Below are positions 29,835-40,100 of a DNA stretch of 64,000 bases, piece by piece. The stretch is from contig DAIDHC010000123.1 in assembly GCA_027452065.1 (NCBI GenBank), positions 1 through 64,000 of the forward strand, read 5' to 3'. Source of the DNA: Bryobacterales bacterium. GTDB lineage: Bacteria; Acidobacteriota; Terriglobia; Bryobacterales; Bryobacteraceae. Each line of letters starts with the position of its first letter. Positions within the stretch are counted from its first letter, which is position 1. A program made the translations under genes and the position numbers. The notes beneath the pieces were generated by a model. The model searched no databases. It saw only the letters and a program-made list of their open reading frames with translations, and was not told the DNA's origin.

Positions 29835-31481
29835 CTATAGCTCGCCCTTGCGCGCTTTGTCCGTGAGGAAATCGCAGCCGCGCGCCGCCAGCGCCATCAT
29901 GGTCAGCGTGGGATGCTTGTCGCCGGTGGAGACGAAGCATCCGCCTCCGAAGACAAACAGGTTGGCCACGTCGTGCGTCTGGCAATAAGAATTCAGCACG
30001 CTGGTCTTGGGGTCGGCGCCCATGCGGCACGTGCCCACTTCGTGAATCAGGCTGCCGGGCGGAGCCATCGCCGCTTTTGCGTCCAGTTCCTCGCCTCCCG
30101 CGGCGTGGAACACTTCCCGGGCGCGCTCGTGGAAGTGCGCGTAGAGCCGCTTGTCGTTGTCGGAGTGCGTGGCGTGAATCCGCAGCACGGGAATGCCCCA
30201 GGCGTCTTTGACCTCCGGATCGATCTCGACGAAGTTTTCGCGCCGCGCCAGCATCTCTCCGCCCGACATCCAGACTCGGGCAAAGGCCGGATACAGACGC
30301 TTGATCTCGCGCTTGTAGCTTGAGCCGTATCCCGCATGGTTGACGGCGAACCTGGGGAACTGGGCCGCGCCGCCCGAAGCGCTCATCGCGTAACCGCGAA
30401 TGAAGGTTTCTTTCTGCTTGCCGAGGTTAATGAAATTCGGAATGTAGAGGCCGCTCGATTTGCCGTCGTCATTCCGAATCGCGGCGCCTTTGAGCGCCGG
30501 GAGGAATCCCGAAACGCCGGCGCCGCTCACCTGGTCCATCAGATAGTGACCCAGCACGCCGCTGCTGTTGGCGAGGCCGCCGCGCTGGGAATTCAGCATC
30601 AGGCGAGTGTTCTCGAGCGAGGAGGCGGCCAGGATCACCGTTCGTGCGCCGATCTCGCCCTCCTGCTTGTTGTAACGCCCGATAAACCGCACGCCGCGGG
30701 CGCGGTTCTCGGCGTTCATGAGAATCGCGCTCACCACCGTGTCGCACATCAGCGTCACTCGGCCGGTGCGAAGCGCCTCGGGAAGCGTTGACGAAACGGT
30801 GCTGAACATCGCGCCCACGTCGCAGCCGTTGATGCAGTTGCCGCAGTAATGGCAAGGCGGCCGGTTGTTCAACATGCGAGTCAACTGGGCGACTCGGCGC
30901 TGGGTAACGGGAAAGCCGAGCTTGCCGCAGGCGGCGCTAAAAATCGTCTCGGCGCAGTTCAACGGCATGGCGGGAAGAAAGTCACCGTCCGGAAACTGCG
31001 GCAGGTTTTCGGCCCGCGCACTCACGCCGATGAATCGCTCCACGCGGCTATAGTAAGGCGCGACATCGCGGTACGATACCGGCCAGTCGTCGCCGTAGCC
31101 GTCGCGGGAAGCAGCGTGGAACTCGAGGTCCGACATGCGGTCCGACACGCGTCCCCAATGCAACGTGCGGCCTCCGAGCACCCGCGACCGTGACCAGCGA
31201 AACGGCATACCGTCGGGCGTGGTGTACGGATTCTCGATGTCGTCGATCATCAGCCGGTAGTTAAACTCGGTCGATCCGCGGTACCGCTTCCGCAGCAGAC
31301 CGGGCTGACCCTGCCCGTGAAAGGGAAGCTCGTAGGGCCAGCGGTGGTGAAAGTCGTGCGCCGGGTTCACGCTCGACCCGGCCTCCACCAGCGCCACGCG
31401 GAAGCCGCTTCGCGCGAGCTCCATCGCGGCCCAGCCGCCGCAGGCTCCCGATCCGACAATGACGGCGTCAAATGTTTCCAT
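29835..31481 (-). CDS. GMC family oxidoreductase (FAD)
   Basis: 548 aa; DAVIVGSGACGGWAAMELARSG, GGRTLHWGRVS, C-terminal HEVGTCRMG...FVFGGGCF. Confidence 0.93.
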   Translation of the reverse strand: METFDAVIVGSGACGGWAAMELARSGFRVALVEAGSSVNPAHDFHHRWPYELPFHGQGQPGLLRKRYRGSTEFNYRLMIDDIENPYTTPDGMPFRWSRSRVLGGRTLHWGRVSDRMSDLEFHAASRDGYGDDWPVSYRDVAPYYSRVERFIGVSARAENLPQFPDGDFLPAMPLNCAETIFSAACGKLGFPVTQRRVAQLTRMLNNRPPCHYCGNCINGCDVGAMFSTVSSTLPEALRTGRVTLMCDTVVSAILMNAENRARGVRFIGRYNKQEGEIGARTVILAASSLENTRLMLNSQRGGLANSSGVLGHYLMDQVSGAGVSGFLPALKGAAIRNDDGKSSGLYIPNFINLGKQKETFIRGYAMSASGGAAQFPRFAVNHAGYGSSYKREIKRLYPAFARVWMSGGEMLARRENFVEIDPEVKDAWGIPVLRIHATHSDNDKRLYAHFHERAREVFHAAGGEELDAKAAMAPPGSLIHEVGTCRMGADPKTSVLNSYCQTHDVANLFVFGGGCFVSTGDKHPTLTMMALAARGCDFLTDKARKGEL

Positions 31482-31487
31482 GGCGTT

Positions 31488-32114
31488 TCAGACCTTGTGG
31501 TGCTCCGGATGATTGCAGCCCGGGAACTCGGTGAGGTAGGCGTAGCCCTGATAGCCGAGGTTCTCCACCAGTCCGGCGCGCGAAGTGTAGTAGGCGCGCA
31601 CGGTCATCTCCTTCATCAGCCGGTAGAAGGGGAACCCCGCGTGCGTTTTGTTCGGATCGGTCTCCGGCGCCGCCATCTCCGCCACCAGCGCCTCCTGATT
31701 GGCGGCGTTCATCCCCGCAAAGCCCACCGAGTCGAGATAATCCGCCGCTTTTTGCCACTGGGGCTGCATTTCGGGAGCGTATTCGGCCGCCGCGTTGAGA
31801 ACAAAGTCGATGAATTCCGGGACGTGGGCCTCGCGCGCGCCCGGTGTTTCGTCGGTGGGGATCAAAACCTGCGTGAACATTCTCAGCGCTCCGAACTGAG
31901 CGATGGTGAAGAATTTCGGGCGGTAGTCCTTCCAGCGGTCCCGCTCCGGGGGCGCGTTGGAATGCCGCATCGCGCCGCCGCCCGCATTCTGCGCCGCGCC
32001 CGGCCAGCCCGAGGCCAGCGCGAGACCGGCCGGCGTGGCCAAGGCGCGGGCGATCATCCACGCGGCGTCGCGGCGCGTCATCGAATCCGATTCCCGATTT
32101 TCGTCTACTTCCAT
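31488..32114 (-). CDS. Gluconate 2-dehydrogenase subunit 3 family protein
   Basis: About 200 aa; TAT-like TRRDAAWMI, FFTIAQFGALRMFTQVLIPTDETPGA; start could be 32078. Confidence 0.85.
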   Translation of the reverse strand: MEVDENRESDSMTRRDAAWMIARALATPAGLALASGWPGAAQNAGGGAMRHSNAPPERDRWKDYRPKFFTIAQFGALRMFTQVLIPTDETPGAREAHVPEFIDFVLNAAAEYAPEMQPQWQKAADYLDSVGFAGMNAANQEALVAEMAAPETDPNKTHAGFPFYRLMKEMTVRAYYTSRAGLVENLGYQGYAYLTEFPGCNHPEHHKV

Positions 32115-34201
32115 ATCGCCACCCCTCCCGGCGGAATCACCCGCTCACCCGACAACAGCGTCGCACCGGCCGCTGCAGGAATGGGCTGATCGGTATCGGT
32201 GAAGTTCGTTGCCACCCAGAAGCCGCTGCGCCAATCGACGATGAAATTCAGCGGCAGCTTCGCCGGCCTCGCGCCCGCCGATGCGTAGACTTCGCGCAGC
32301 AGGTCGGCTTCAAGCTCGCCATCCTCGGTATCCACGCCCACGTAAACCACTCTCCCATTGCCCAGCACATGGCTGGTCGCCGCCGCGCTGCCGCGGTAAA
32401 ACTGATCCGCGTACGTCGCCAGCGTTGTCGTTCCGGGCCGCGGCTCCAGGATATCGGCCCATGTTCCCCACTGGTAGCTCTTTCCGCCGGCCGTCACCGT
32501 CCCTTCGCGGCCGGGCGGCAGGACGTCGTAGCGCGGGATCGCGGCGCCGATCAGATCGTAAATCGGCTGCGCCCAGAGCGCTTCCCAGATATGACCCCGG
32601 CGGTCCTTCTGGCCCGAGCGGCAGGTGAGAATCAGCGTGCCGCCGCGCTCGGCGAATTCGCGGAAGCGCTTGATCAGGTCCGCGTCGACCAGTTGGTAGG
32701 AAGGCGCCACCAGATAACGGTACTGCGAGAAATCCTTGCTCTCGTCAATCACCTCCACCGGCGCCATCATCGATTTCAGAGCCCGGTAGTACTTCATCCA
32801 GTGCCCGATGGTGTCCCAGCGAATGGTCTGCTTGCGATTGTCCATGTCCCAGCGGTTCTCGAAGCTGTTGAGAAACGCGGTCCGCCGCGCCGCGTAATCG
32901 GCGGGCTCGGCCGAGGCGGGCTGGTACATCGTGCGCAGCTTGCGCACTTCCTCCATCGCCTGGACGAACTCCTTTCCGCCCGGCGCGAGAGTGACGCCGT
33001 CGGGCTCGACGATGGTTTTGTGATAAAGCTCGTCGCCCGCCAGAGGCTGGCGGTAGCGGTACACGCAAACCAGCCGCGCCCCTTGCGCGAAGGCACGCAT
33101 GATCCAGGCGTGAATCACTCCCGGCTGCGGCCACGGATTCACCGGCGCCCAGTTCACCTGGCCCGGCTGCAGCTCCATCGGCCCTTCGACGCCGCTGCCC
33201 AGGTTCCGCAGAAAATCGTGCGTGAACCCGATCATCGCCGGGTCTCCCATGCGAAAGCCCAGTTCGCCGCGGAACAGCCCGCCGCTGACCGGATACATCG
33301 TGAAGCTCATGATGTCCAGGTCGCGGGCCGAAAGCGCCGGGTTCACCAGGTCGTAGTTCATCATGAAGTTCGTCGTGATCCACTGGCCCTTCACGTATCG
33401 CCGCAGCGCCGCCGCCTGGAAGCGCAGATAGTCGGCGGTTTCGGCGGCGAACCAACGGTGGAGATCGAGCATGGCGTGCGGATTCGCGCCAGCCACAAGC
33501 GCGCGCGGATCCGGCATCCGCACCTGGTCGAAATTGTTGTACATCTGCGACCAGAACGAATTGCCCCAGTCGCGATTCAGACGGTCCACGGTGCCGTATT
33601 TTTCCTTCAGCCAGGCGCGGAACTTTTCCTGCGCCGCCGGTGCGTAGGACATGCCGCGCCCGTAGTGCGAAAGCTCGTTGTCGATCTGCCAGCCCCAGAC
33701 GTTGGGGTTCGTGCCATACCGCTCGGCCAGCTTGGCGTCGATCTCTTCGACATATTTGCGGTATACGGGCGAACTCCAGTCGGCCTGCTCCCGGGAGCCG
33801 TGCTCCATGCGCTGTCCCTCGGCGTCCACCATCAGCACCTCCGGATGCTCGCGGACCAGCCATGCCGGAGGGGTCGCGCTCGGCGTGCACAGTACTACCT
33901 TCAATCCATACTTCCGCGCCAGCTCGATGTTTTTATCCAGCCAGGCGAACTCGTACCGCCCTTCCTCCGGCTCGAGAAATGCCCAGGCGAACTCGGCCAT
34001 GTGAACGTATTCGAAGCCCAGCTTCCTGATGTTCGCCATGTCGCGGTCCCACTGCGCCTCCGGCCACGCCTCGGGATAGTAGTAAACCCCGACGGTCATC
34101 ATGTCCTGGGGAGGAAACCATCGCGCCGTCTGGGCGAGGCTCGAATCGCAGAGACCGAGAGCGAGAGCCGGAAGGAGCAGAAACTCGATCGGGGAGCGCA
34201 T
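32105..34201 (-). CDS. Secreted beta-galactosidase, GH42
   Basis: 698 aa; signal peptide, GVYYYPEAWPEAQWDRDMANIRKLGFEYVHMAEFAWAFLEPEEG, QIDNELSHYG. Confidence 0.93.
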   Translation of the reverse strand: MRSPIEFLLLPALALGLCDSSLAQTARWFPPQDMMTVGVYYYPEAWPEAQWDRDMANIRKLGFEYVHMAEFAWAFLEPEEGRYEFAWLDKNIELARKYGLKVVLCTPSATPPAWLVREHPEVLMVDAEGQRMEHGSREQADWSSPVYRKYVEEIDAKLAERYGTNPNVWGWQIDNELSHYGRGMSYAPAAQEKFRAWLKEKYGTVDRLNRDWGNSFWSQMYNNFDQVRMPDPRALVAGANPHAMLDLHRWFAAETADYLRFQAAALRRYVKGQWITTNFMMNYDLVNPALSARDLDIMSFTMYPVSGGLFRGELGFRMGDPAMIGFTHDFLRNLGSGVEGPMELQPGQVNWAPVNPWPQPGVIHAWIMRAFAQGARLVCVYRYRQPLAGDELYHKTIVEPDGVTLAPGGKEFVQAMEEVRKLRTMYQPASAEPADYAARRTAFLNSFENRWDMDNRKQTIRWDTIGHWMKYYRALKSMMAPVEVIDESKDFSQYRYLVAPSYQLVDADLIKRFREFAERGGTLILTCRSGQKDRRGHIWEALWAQPIYDLIGAAIPRYDVLPPGREGTVTAGGKSYQWGTWADILEPRPGTTTLATYADQFYRGSAAATSHVLGNGRVVYVGVDTEDGELEADLLREVYASAGARPAKLPLNFIVDWRSGFWVATNFTDTDQPIPAAAGATLLSGERVIPPGGVAIWK

Positions 34202-34257
34202 GGGAATCGAATTCAGTCAATCATGGATCACGCTGGAAAACAACTCCGGGCTTCCGC

Positions 34258-35919
34258 TCATGGACCGGCGGGCTCGACGATGCGAACCACCCGGTTCGCG
34301 CTCACGTTGGCCAGCGTTTGCCTGCGGCCGCTGGGCCAGGTGACGTCAATCCGGTCCGCCGCCGCGGCCGTGCCGAGTCCGAAGTGCAGCCGGAAATCAT
34401 TCTGCGACAGGTAGCTTCCGCCGCCGCGCACCGAGCCCGATTGGGCCAGCTCTGCTGTCTTGACCACGACCCGGGCTCCTATCGCGCTCCGGTTGGAGCG
34501 CGTTCCGGTGAGCTGCAGCAGCAGCCAGTGCCCGGGAGGCTTTCCCGATTGCTTCAGCAGGCTCGGCGGCTCGTTCTGATTGTTCACCAGAATCTCCACG
34601 GCGCCGTCGTTGTCGAAATCGGCGAAGGCCGCTCCGCGCGCGGAGTGCCGCTCCCTCAGCGCCGGCCCGGCGGCGGCCGAGATGTCGGCGAAGGTTCCGT
34701 CGCGCTGATTGCGGTACAGGATCGGATGGTCCTTGTAGTGGATGTCGATGCCCAGGCGATCCACCTCGGGGAAGACGTGGCCGTTGACCAGAAACAGGTC
34801 CTTCCATCCATCGTTGTCGAAATCGAAGAAGCCGGTGCCCCAGCCGACGTAGCGCGTATTGCGCCCCAGGCCCGAGCTCAGAGTCACGTCGTCGAAGTTG
34901 CCGTCTCCGCGATCGCGGTACAGCGTTTCGTACTCGTCGGAAAAATTCGTCCGGAAGATTCCCAGCCGGCCGTCGCCCGCGTAAGCGGCGGCGTCCAGCC
35001 CCATGCCGGACATCGCGCGGCCGTCCTCGTTGAGCGCCACGCCGCGGGGCAGCGCCTCCTCTTCGAATTTTCCGTGGCCGCGGTTGATGTAGAGCAGGGA
35101 AGGTGTCTGATCGCAAGCCACGTAAATGTCGGGCAGCCCATCGCCGGTGAAGTCCTCGGCCAGCACGCCGAGCCCGTAATGACCAACGGGGGCGGCCACG
35201 CCGGATTCTTCCGACACGTCGGTGAACGTCCCGTCGCCGTTGTTGCGATAGAGCAGATTGCGGTCAAAGGGCAAACCGCGCGGGCCGCAGGCCACCGGCA
35301 GGTCGCGGTAAAAGCAGTACGGATTGTCGCCGGGCTTGGGCGTGGAGGCCGGATCGAACTTGAGGTAATTGGCGACGAACAAGTCCAGCCGGCCGTCGTT
35401 GTCGATGTCGGTGAATGCACAGCCGGTGTTGTAGCGCACTCTGTTTTGCGTCAGGTGCGCGCCGGCCGTCACGTCCTGGAAGCGCTTGCCGCCGACGTTG
35501 CGATAGAGGCGGTTCTGGCCCCAATAGGTGACGAACAGATCGGTATAGCCGTCGTTGTCGAAGTCGCCGGCGCAGACGCCCTGCCCCCAGCCGCTGGATA
35601 ACAGGCCCATCGCCGCGGTGACGTCGCGAAACTTGCCGCCGCCTTCGTTATGGTAGAGCCGGTTGGTGCCGCCTTCGCCCGATACCAGAAAAATGTCAGG
35701 CAGACCGTCGTTGTCGTAATCGAGAAACGCGGCGCCGCTGCCGGTGGTTTCGACGATGAACTTTTTGCTCTCGCTTCCGCCGTTGGGAAAAGCGGAGGTC
35801 AGGCCCGCGGCGGCCGCCACGTTGCGGAAGCCGGGCAGATACCCTCCGGCGCCGGCGGCCCAGCCCGCGGCCGAGGCTGCCGCCAGTGCGGCCATCGCCG
35901 CTGCCAGCGCGCCCTTCAC
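34258..35919 (-). CDS. CRTAC1 family protein (FG-GAP repeats + ASPIC/UnbV)
   Basis: 553 aa; repeated DxDNDGxxD motifs; C-terminal IGARVVVKT...LSQNDFRLHFGLGTA. Confidence 0.93.
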   Translation of the reverse strand: MKGALAAAMAALAAASAAGWAAGAGGYLPGFRNVAAAAGLTSAFPNGGSESKKFIVETTGSGAAFLDYDNDGLPDIFLVSGEGGTNRLYHNEGGGKFRDVTAAMGLLSSGWGQGVCAGDFDNDGYTDLFVTYWGQNRLYRNVGGKRFQDVTAGAHLTQNRVRYNTGCAFTDIDNDGRLDLFVANYLKFDPASTPKPGDNPYCFYRDLPVACGPRGLPFDRNLLYRNNGDGTFTDVSEESGVAAPVGHYGLGVLAEDFTGDGLPDIYVACDQTPSLLYINRGHGKFEEEALPRGVALNEDGRAMSGMGLDAAAYAGDGRLGIFRTNFSDEYETLYRDRGDGNFDDVTLSSGLGRNTRYVGWGTGFFDFDNDGWKDLFLVNGHVFPEVDRLGIDIHYKDHPILYRNQRDGTFADISAAAGPALRERHSARGAAFADFDNDGAVEILVNNQNEPPSLLKQSGKPPGHWLLLQLTGTRSNRSAIGARVVVKTAELAQSGSVRGGGSYLSQNDFRLHFGLGTAAAADRIDVTWPSGRRQTLANVSANRVVRIVEPAGP

Positions 35920-36953
35920 GGCTGCGGCGGTTTCTCGCCGAGCTTCTTCAGAAAATTATTGAATTCCTCTCCTTGCCCGCCGCGCAGCTTGTCCAGCTTC
36001 TGCTGCTCCCGCGCCGCGTCTTGTTTCCGGCCCGCGTCGCGGTAGGCGATCATCAGCGTATAGTGAGCCGGCTCGCTTCGCTCATCGAGGCTCACCGCGC
36101 GCTCGAGCAGCGGAATCGCCTCCGCCGCGCGGCCCGCCTCGATGCGCGTCTTGGCCAGCGCCACCATGGCTTCCGGGAAGTCCGGCGACATCGCCAGCGC
36201 TTTTTCAAAATACGCCGGCGCTTCCGTCTTCTTTCCCTCGGCCAGCAGGATCTGGCCGATCTGAAATTCCGACGCGCTGTCCTCGGGACTCAATTTCAAC
36301 TCGGCCTCGAATTCGTTCCGCGCCCGTTCCAGATCCTCCGTCCCGTGCCCGGCCATGAGCATCGCCCGTCCCAGGCGGTAATGAAGATCCGGCGCGGCCG
36401 GGTTCGCCTCGATCGCCTTGCGATACTCGGCGATGGCCTCGGAGAACCGGTTCTGGATCTCGAAGATTTCCGCCGACAGCTCATGCACGCGATAGGACGA
36501 AGCGGTCTTCTGATACATCTCGAAGGTGGCGTCGTTGAAGGCCTTCATGTACGCCTTGGCGGCGGTATAGAGCACGTCGGCGTCGCCGGGAAACCGCGTC
36601 CGCAGGGCGGCGATCGCGGCCATCGCGCCGGGCCATTCGCCGGCCGTCACGTGGCATTTCGCGGCGGCCAGTCCGGCCAGCCGCGCCAGCGCCGCATCTT
36701 CCCCGCTCGCCGCCCGCTCAAGCGCCGGAAGCGCCATCCGGCATTCCCCCGTCGCCGCCTGGCTCAACGCGAGAAACGTCGTCACCTTCGCGTCGCCGGG
36801 AGCCTCGCGCGCCGCTTGCTTCAATTCGGCCAGCGCCACCGAGTACCGGCCCTGGCGGAACGCCTCCATTCCTTGATCGGCATGGCTGGTCGCCGAGGCG
36901 AGCGCCGCGCAGCGCATCGCCAGAAGAGCGAGCGCGACCCTAGTGGCCCGCAT
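35916..36953 (-). CDS. Secreted TPR-repeat protein
   Basis: 345 aa; signal peptide and multiple TPR units; 4 bp overlap with downstream gene. Confidence 0.88.
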   Translation of the reverse strand: MRATRVALALLAMRCAALASATSHADQGMEAFRQGRYSVALAELKQAAREAPGDAKVTTFLALSQAATGECRMALPALERAASGEDAALARLAGLAAAKCHVTAGEWPGAMAAIAALRTRFPGDADVLYTAAKAYMKAFNDATFEMYQKTASSYRVHELSAEIFEIQNRFSEAIAEYRKAIEANPAAPDLHYRLGRAMLMAGHGTEDLERARNEFEAELKLSPEDSASEFQIGQILLAEGKKTEAPAYFEKALAMSPDFPEAMVALAKTRIEAGRAAEAIPLLERAVSLDERSEPAHYTLMIAYRDAGRKQDAAREQQKLDKLRGGQGEEFNNFLKKLGEKPPQP

Positions 36954-37194
36954 CGTCGAGCACCACGTCGATGTTGCCGAAGCGGCGCCTCTGGGCGCCT
37001 TCGTAGTATCGGAAGCTCAGCAGCGGTGGCGCGCCCGGAGCGATCTCCCGCAACGGAGCCACTCTTTGCGACGGCGTCTCCGGTAGGCTGGCGCACCGGC
37101 CCGAGGCGATGATCGCATCCATCGCGGCGCCGCTGGTTTGCGGCGTTTCCGGCGCGCCGCCGAAGAGAAGGACGACAAGAAAAACCCAATTCAT
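36940..37194 (-). CDS. Small secreted hypothetical protein
   Basis: 84 aa with N-terminal signal (MNWVFLVVLLFGG); overlaps both neighbours. Confidence 0.55.
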   Translation of the reverse strand: MNWVFLVVLLFGGAPETPQTSGAAMDAIIASGRCASLPETPSQRVAPLREIAPGAPPLLSFRYYEGAQRRRFGNIDVVLDDAGH

Positions 37195-40100
37195 TGCTGA
37201 CCCAACTCGCGTAGTCCCCGCAGCGCCGTCTCATTTCCCGGCTTGCGCGCCAGAAGCTTTTCCATCACCTCGCGCGCCTTGTCCCGCCGCCCGGTCTGCA
37301 AGTAAATCCGTCCCAGATTTAAGTAAAGTATATCCTCGTCCGGAGCCGCGCCGATGCCGTACTCAAAGGCCGCCACCGCGTCGCTCACCTGCCCGTTGCG
37401 CATGTAGAGAACGCCCAGGTTGTTAATTGCCGAACCATAATCGCGGCGCAGCTCGATCGCCTTTTCAAACAGCCGCTTGGCCTGGGCCGTCTCTCCCTTC
37501 CGGCCGAGGATGAGCCCGAGGCCGTTGGCAGCCTCGGCCGAGCTGGGGTTCGACTCCAGCGCTTTCCGGTAATCGGCTTCGGCGCGCGCCGCGTCGCCCA
37601 CCTTGTCGGCGGCCTGAGCGGAGTTCACAAGCGCATCGGTGTAGCCGGGCTGAATCGCCAGCGCCTTGTCGTAACAGGCCAGCGCCTGTTTCCAGTCGCT
37701 GCGCGCTTCGTACACTCCGCCCATCTCGTTCCAGGCCTGAGCCGAATCGGGCTTCAACTCGATCGCCCGGCGCAGGAATCGCTCGGCGTCTTTATCACTG
37801 CCGGCGCGCAAGTGGATCTGGCCCACCAGCAGCGACACGCGCGCGTTGTCCGGCGTCTGCCGCAGAGCTTCGCTCAGATACGGCAGAGCCTCGTCCGGAT
37901 AGCCGTGCCACAGGAACGCCGCGCCCATTTTGAAGTAGTCGCGCCGCGGCGTGCGCACCGTCGCGCCGGGAAACGGAAACGCCCGGGCGATCGACTGCTG
38001 GCTCAGGGCCGCCAGATCCGCGCGCACCGCTTCCGCTCCAGGCACCGCCGGATAGATCTTCACCGCCCGGCCCTGACGGTCGAGCAGAAACGAGAGCGGC
38101 GCCTCCAGCCCGGTGCGCCAGTCGAAAAGATAGCGGCGGAAGATTTCGTATTTCTCGCGGCTCGCCCGGTCGAGGCCGCTCAGCATCACAGCGCTCACCG
38201 GCACGCCCTGCGGCAGCGAGGGGCGCCCGGCTCCCAAAAGAACGAGCAACCCGGGACCGGTTTGCGGCGAGGGAAGCGGAATCGGCTCGACGAACCAGGT
38301 CTCGTGCAGGTCCATCCGGTTGTCGCCCGCCACTGGTTTCGCCGGCCATTCGCGGCGCGGCCGGAACGGCTGGCGGTGCACCGCCGCGCTGTTCTCGACG
38401 ATGGTGTACGTCGATCCGGCTTCCAGCGGCCCGAGTGTCTGCTCTCCGCCCGCGGGCCAAACAATGCGGACATGTTCGACGCGTTCCGCCCGGCCCAGCC
38501 CGAAGATCAGCCTCTTGCTGTGCTGCGAAAGGAAGCCCGAGCCCGCCTCCACCCACTTCACGCGGCCGTCGGCCTCCACGCGAGCCCCGATGGCGTCGCG
38601 GTTCGACGTGCTGCCCCGCAGCACGAAGGCGATCGAGCGGTTTTCGCCCGCGCACTGATTGCGCAGCACCCTGATCTGAGGTCCGAGACGGCTTTTCAAA
38701 ATCACGTCGGGGCGCCCGTCTCCGTCGATATCGGCGATCGCGAAGGCGCGGCTGTCGTCGGCGAAATCGAAGCCGCTCAAGCCGGAGAAATCGTAATAAC
38801 GCCCGCCGCGCCGCGCAAACAACACGTTCGGCTCGTTCCCGTCCCAGCTATAGTCTTCGCGCGCGAACTGATTCAGAGCGTTCCAGCCGTTCTCGTAAGC
38901 CATCGACGGCCGGGCCTCCACCGGGCTTCGCGCCACCACCTGGCGCCAGAAGAATCCCATCAGATCCTCCGGCGAGCGGTTGGTGAACATTCCGCACGTC
39001 ACCAGAATTTCCGGATGCCCGTCGTTATCCAGGTCGTGTCCGCCGGAGGCCCAGGCCCAGCGGCCCATCGCCACGCCCTGCGCGGCGGTGGTCTCTTCAA
39101 AGGTCCCGTCGCCGCGGTTCCGGTAGAGCGAGTTGCCCTTGGTGTGCCGCCGGTAGAGCTCCGCCGCGGTGCCCCGGCCCGGCGCGAACGCGGGGTCGTT
39201 CACCACCCGGCGGCCGGCGTCGCTCCACATGTTGGATACATACAGGTCCGGCCGGCCGTCGCCGTCATAGTCGAACCAGGCGGCGCTCATTCCCGGCCCC
39301 ACGTCGTCCACGCCGCCCGCGGCGGCAACGTCGCGAAAGTGTCCCTTGTCGTTGCGGTAGAGATTTTTGCGCCCGAAATCGTTGGCCACGTAAAGGTCGG
39401 GCCAGCCGTCGCCGTTGTAGTCGCACCAGGCGGGCGCGAAGCTGAAACGGTTGTTGTTCTCGTTCATGCCGGACTCGTCGGTCGCGTCTTCGAAGAAGCC
39501 CCCGCCGCCGGCCTCCAGCCGGTTCCGGAACAGAAAATTTGGCGGTCCGTTGCGCGCGTCCGCATACGGCGCCGGGTATGTGTACTGCGCCTCGGTCTGA
39601 AAATACACGTAGCAGCAGAGGTAGAGATCGAGTTTTCCGTCGCGGTCGTAGTCGGCCGCGGCCATGCCCGTGAATCCTCCCGCCGGAGTCCTGGCGAATC
39701 GAAACGCGTCGGCGCGCATCCGGAAACGCGTCCCTTCATTGAGGTAGAGCACCGGACCGGCGCCGCGAAGAACCACCAGATCCTGCCGCCCGGAGTTTCG
39801 CAGATCCAGAAACAGCGCGCACGAGGTGTCGTCGAGCAGATCCACCTCCCACTGCGCCGTGATATCCTCCCACGTGCCGTCGTCGCGAATCTTGTACAGG
39901 CGGTTGGGAAGGCCGCCGGGCTGGCAGACGTAAATCTCGTCTTCCCCGTCGCCGTCAATATCGCCGGCGGCGATTCCGTTACTCCCATAAATGTCGATGC
40001 CGGTGGCCGGGTCGAGCCGCGCGCGCCAGTAAGGAACGCCGCGCGCGAGTTGCTCGTCAAAGGAAGCGACACCGCCGAGTACGGCCCCGGTGACGTCCTC

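Noticed and set aside
32369-34414. 681-aa plus-strand ORF
   Set aside because: Antisense to GH42.
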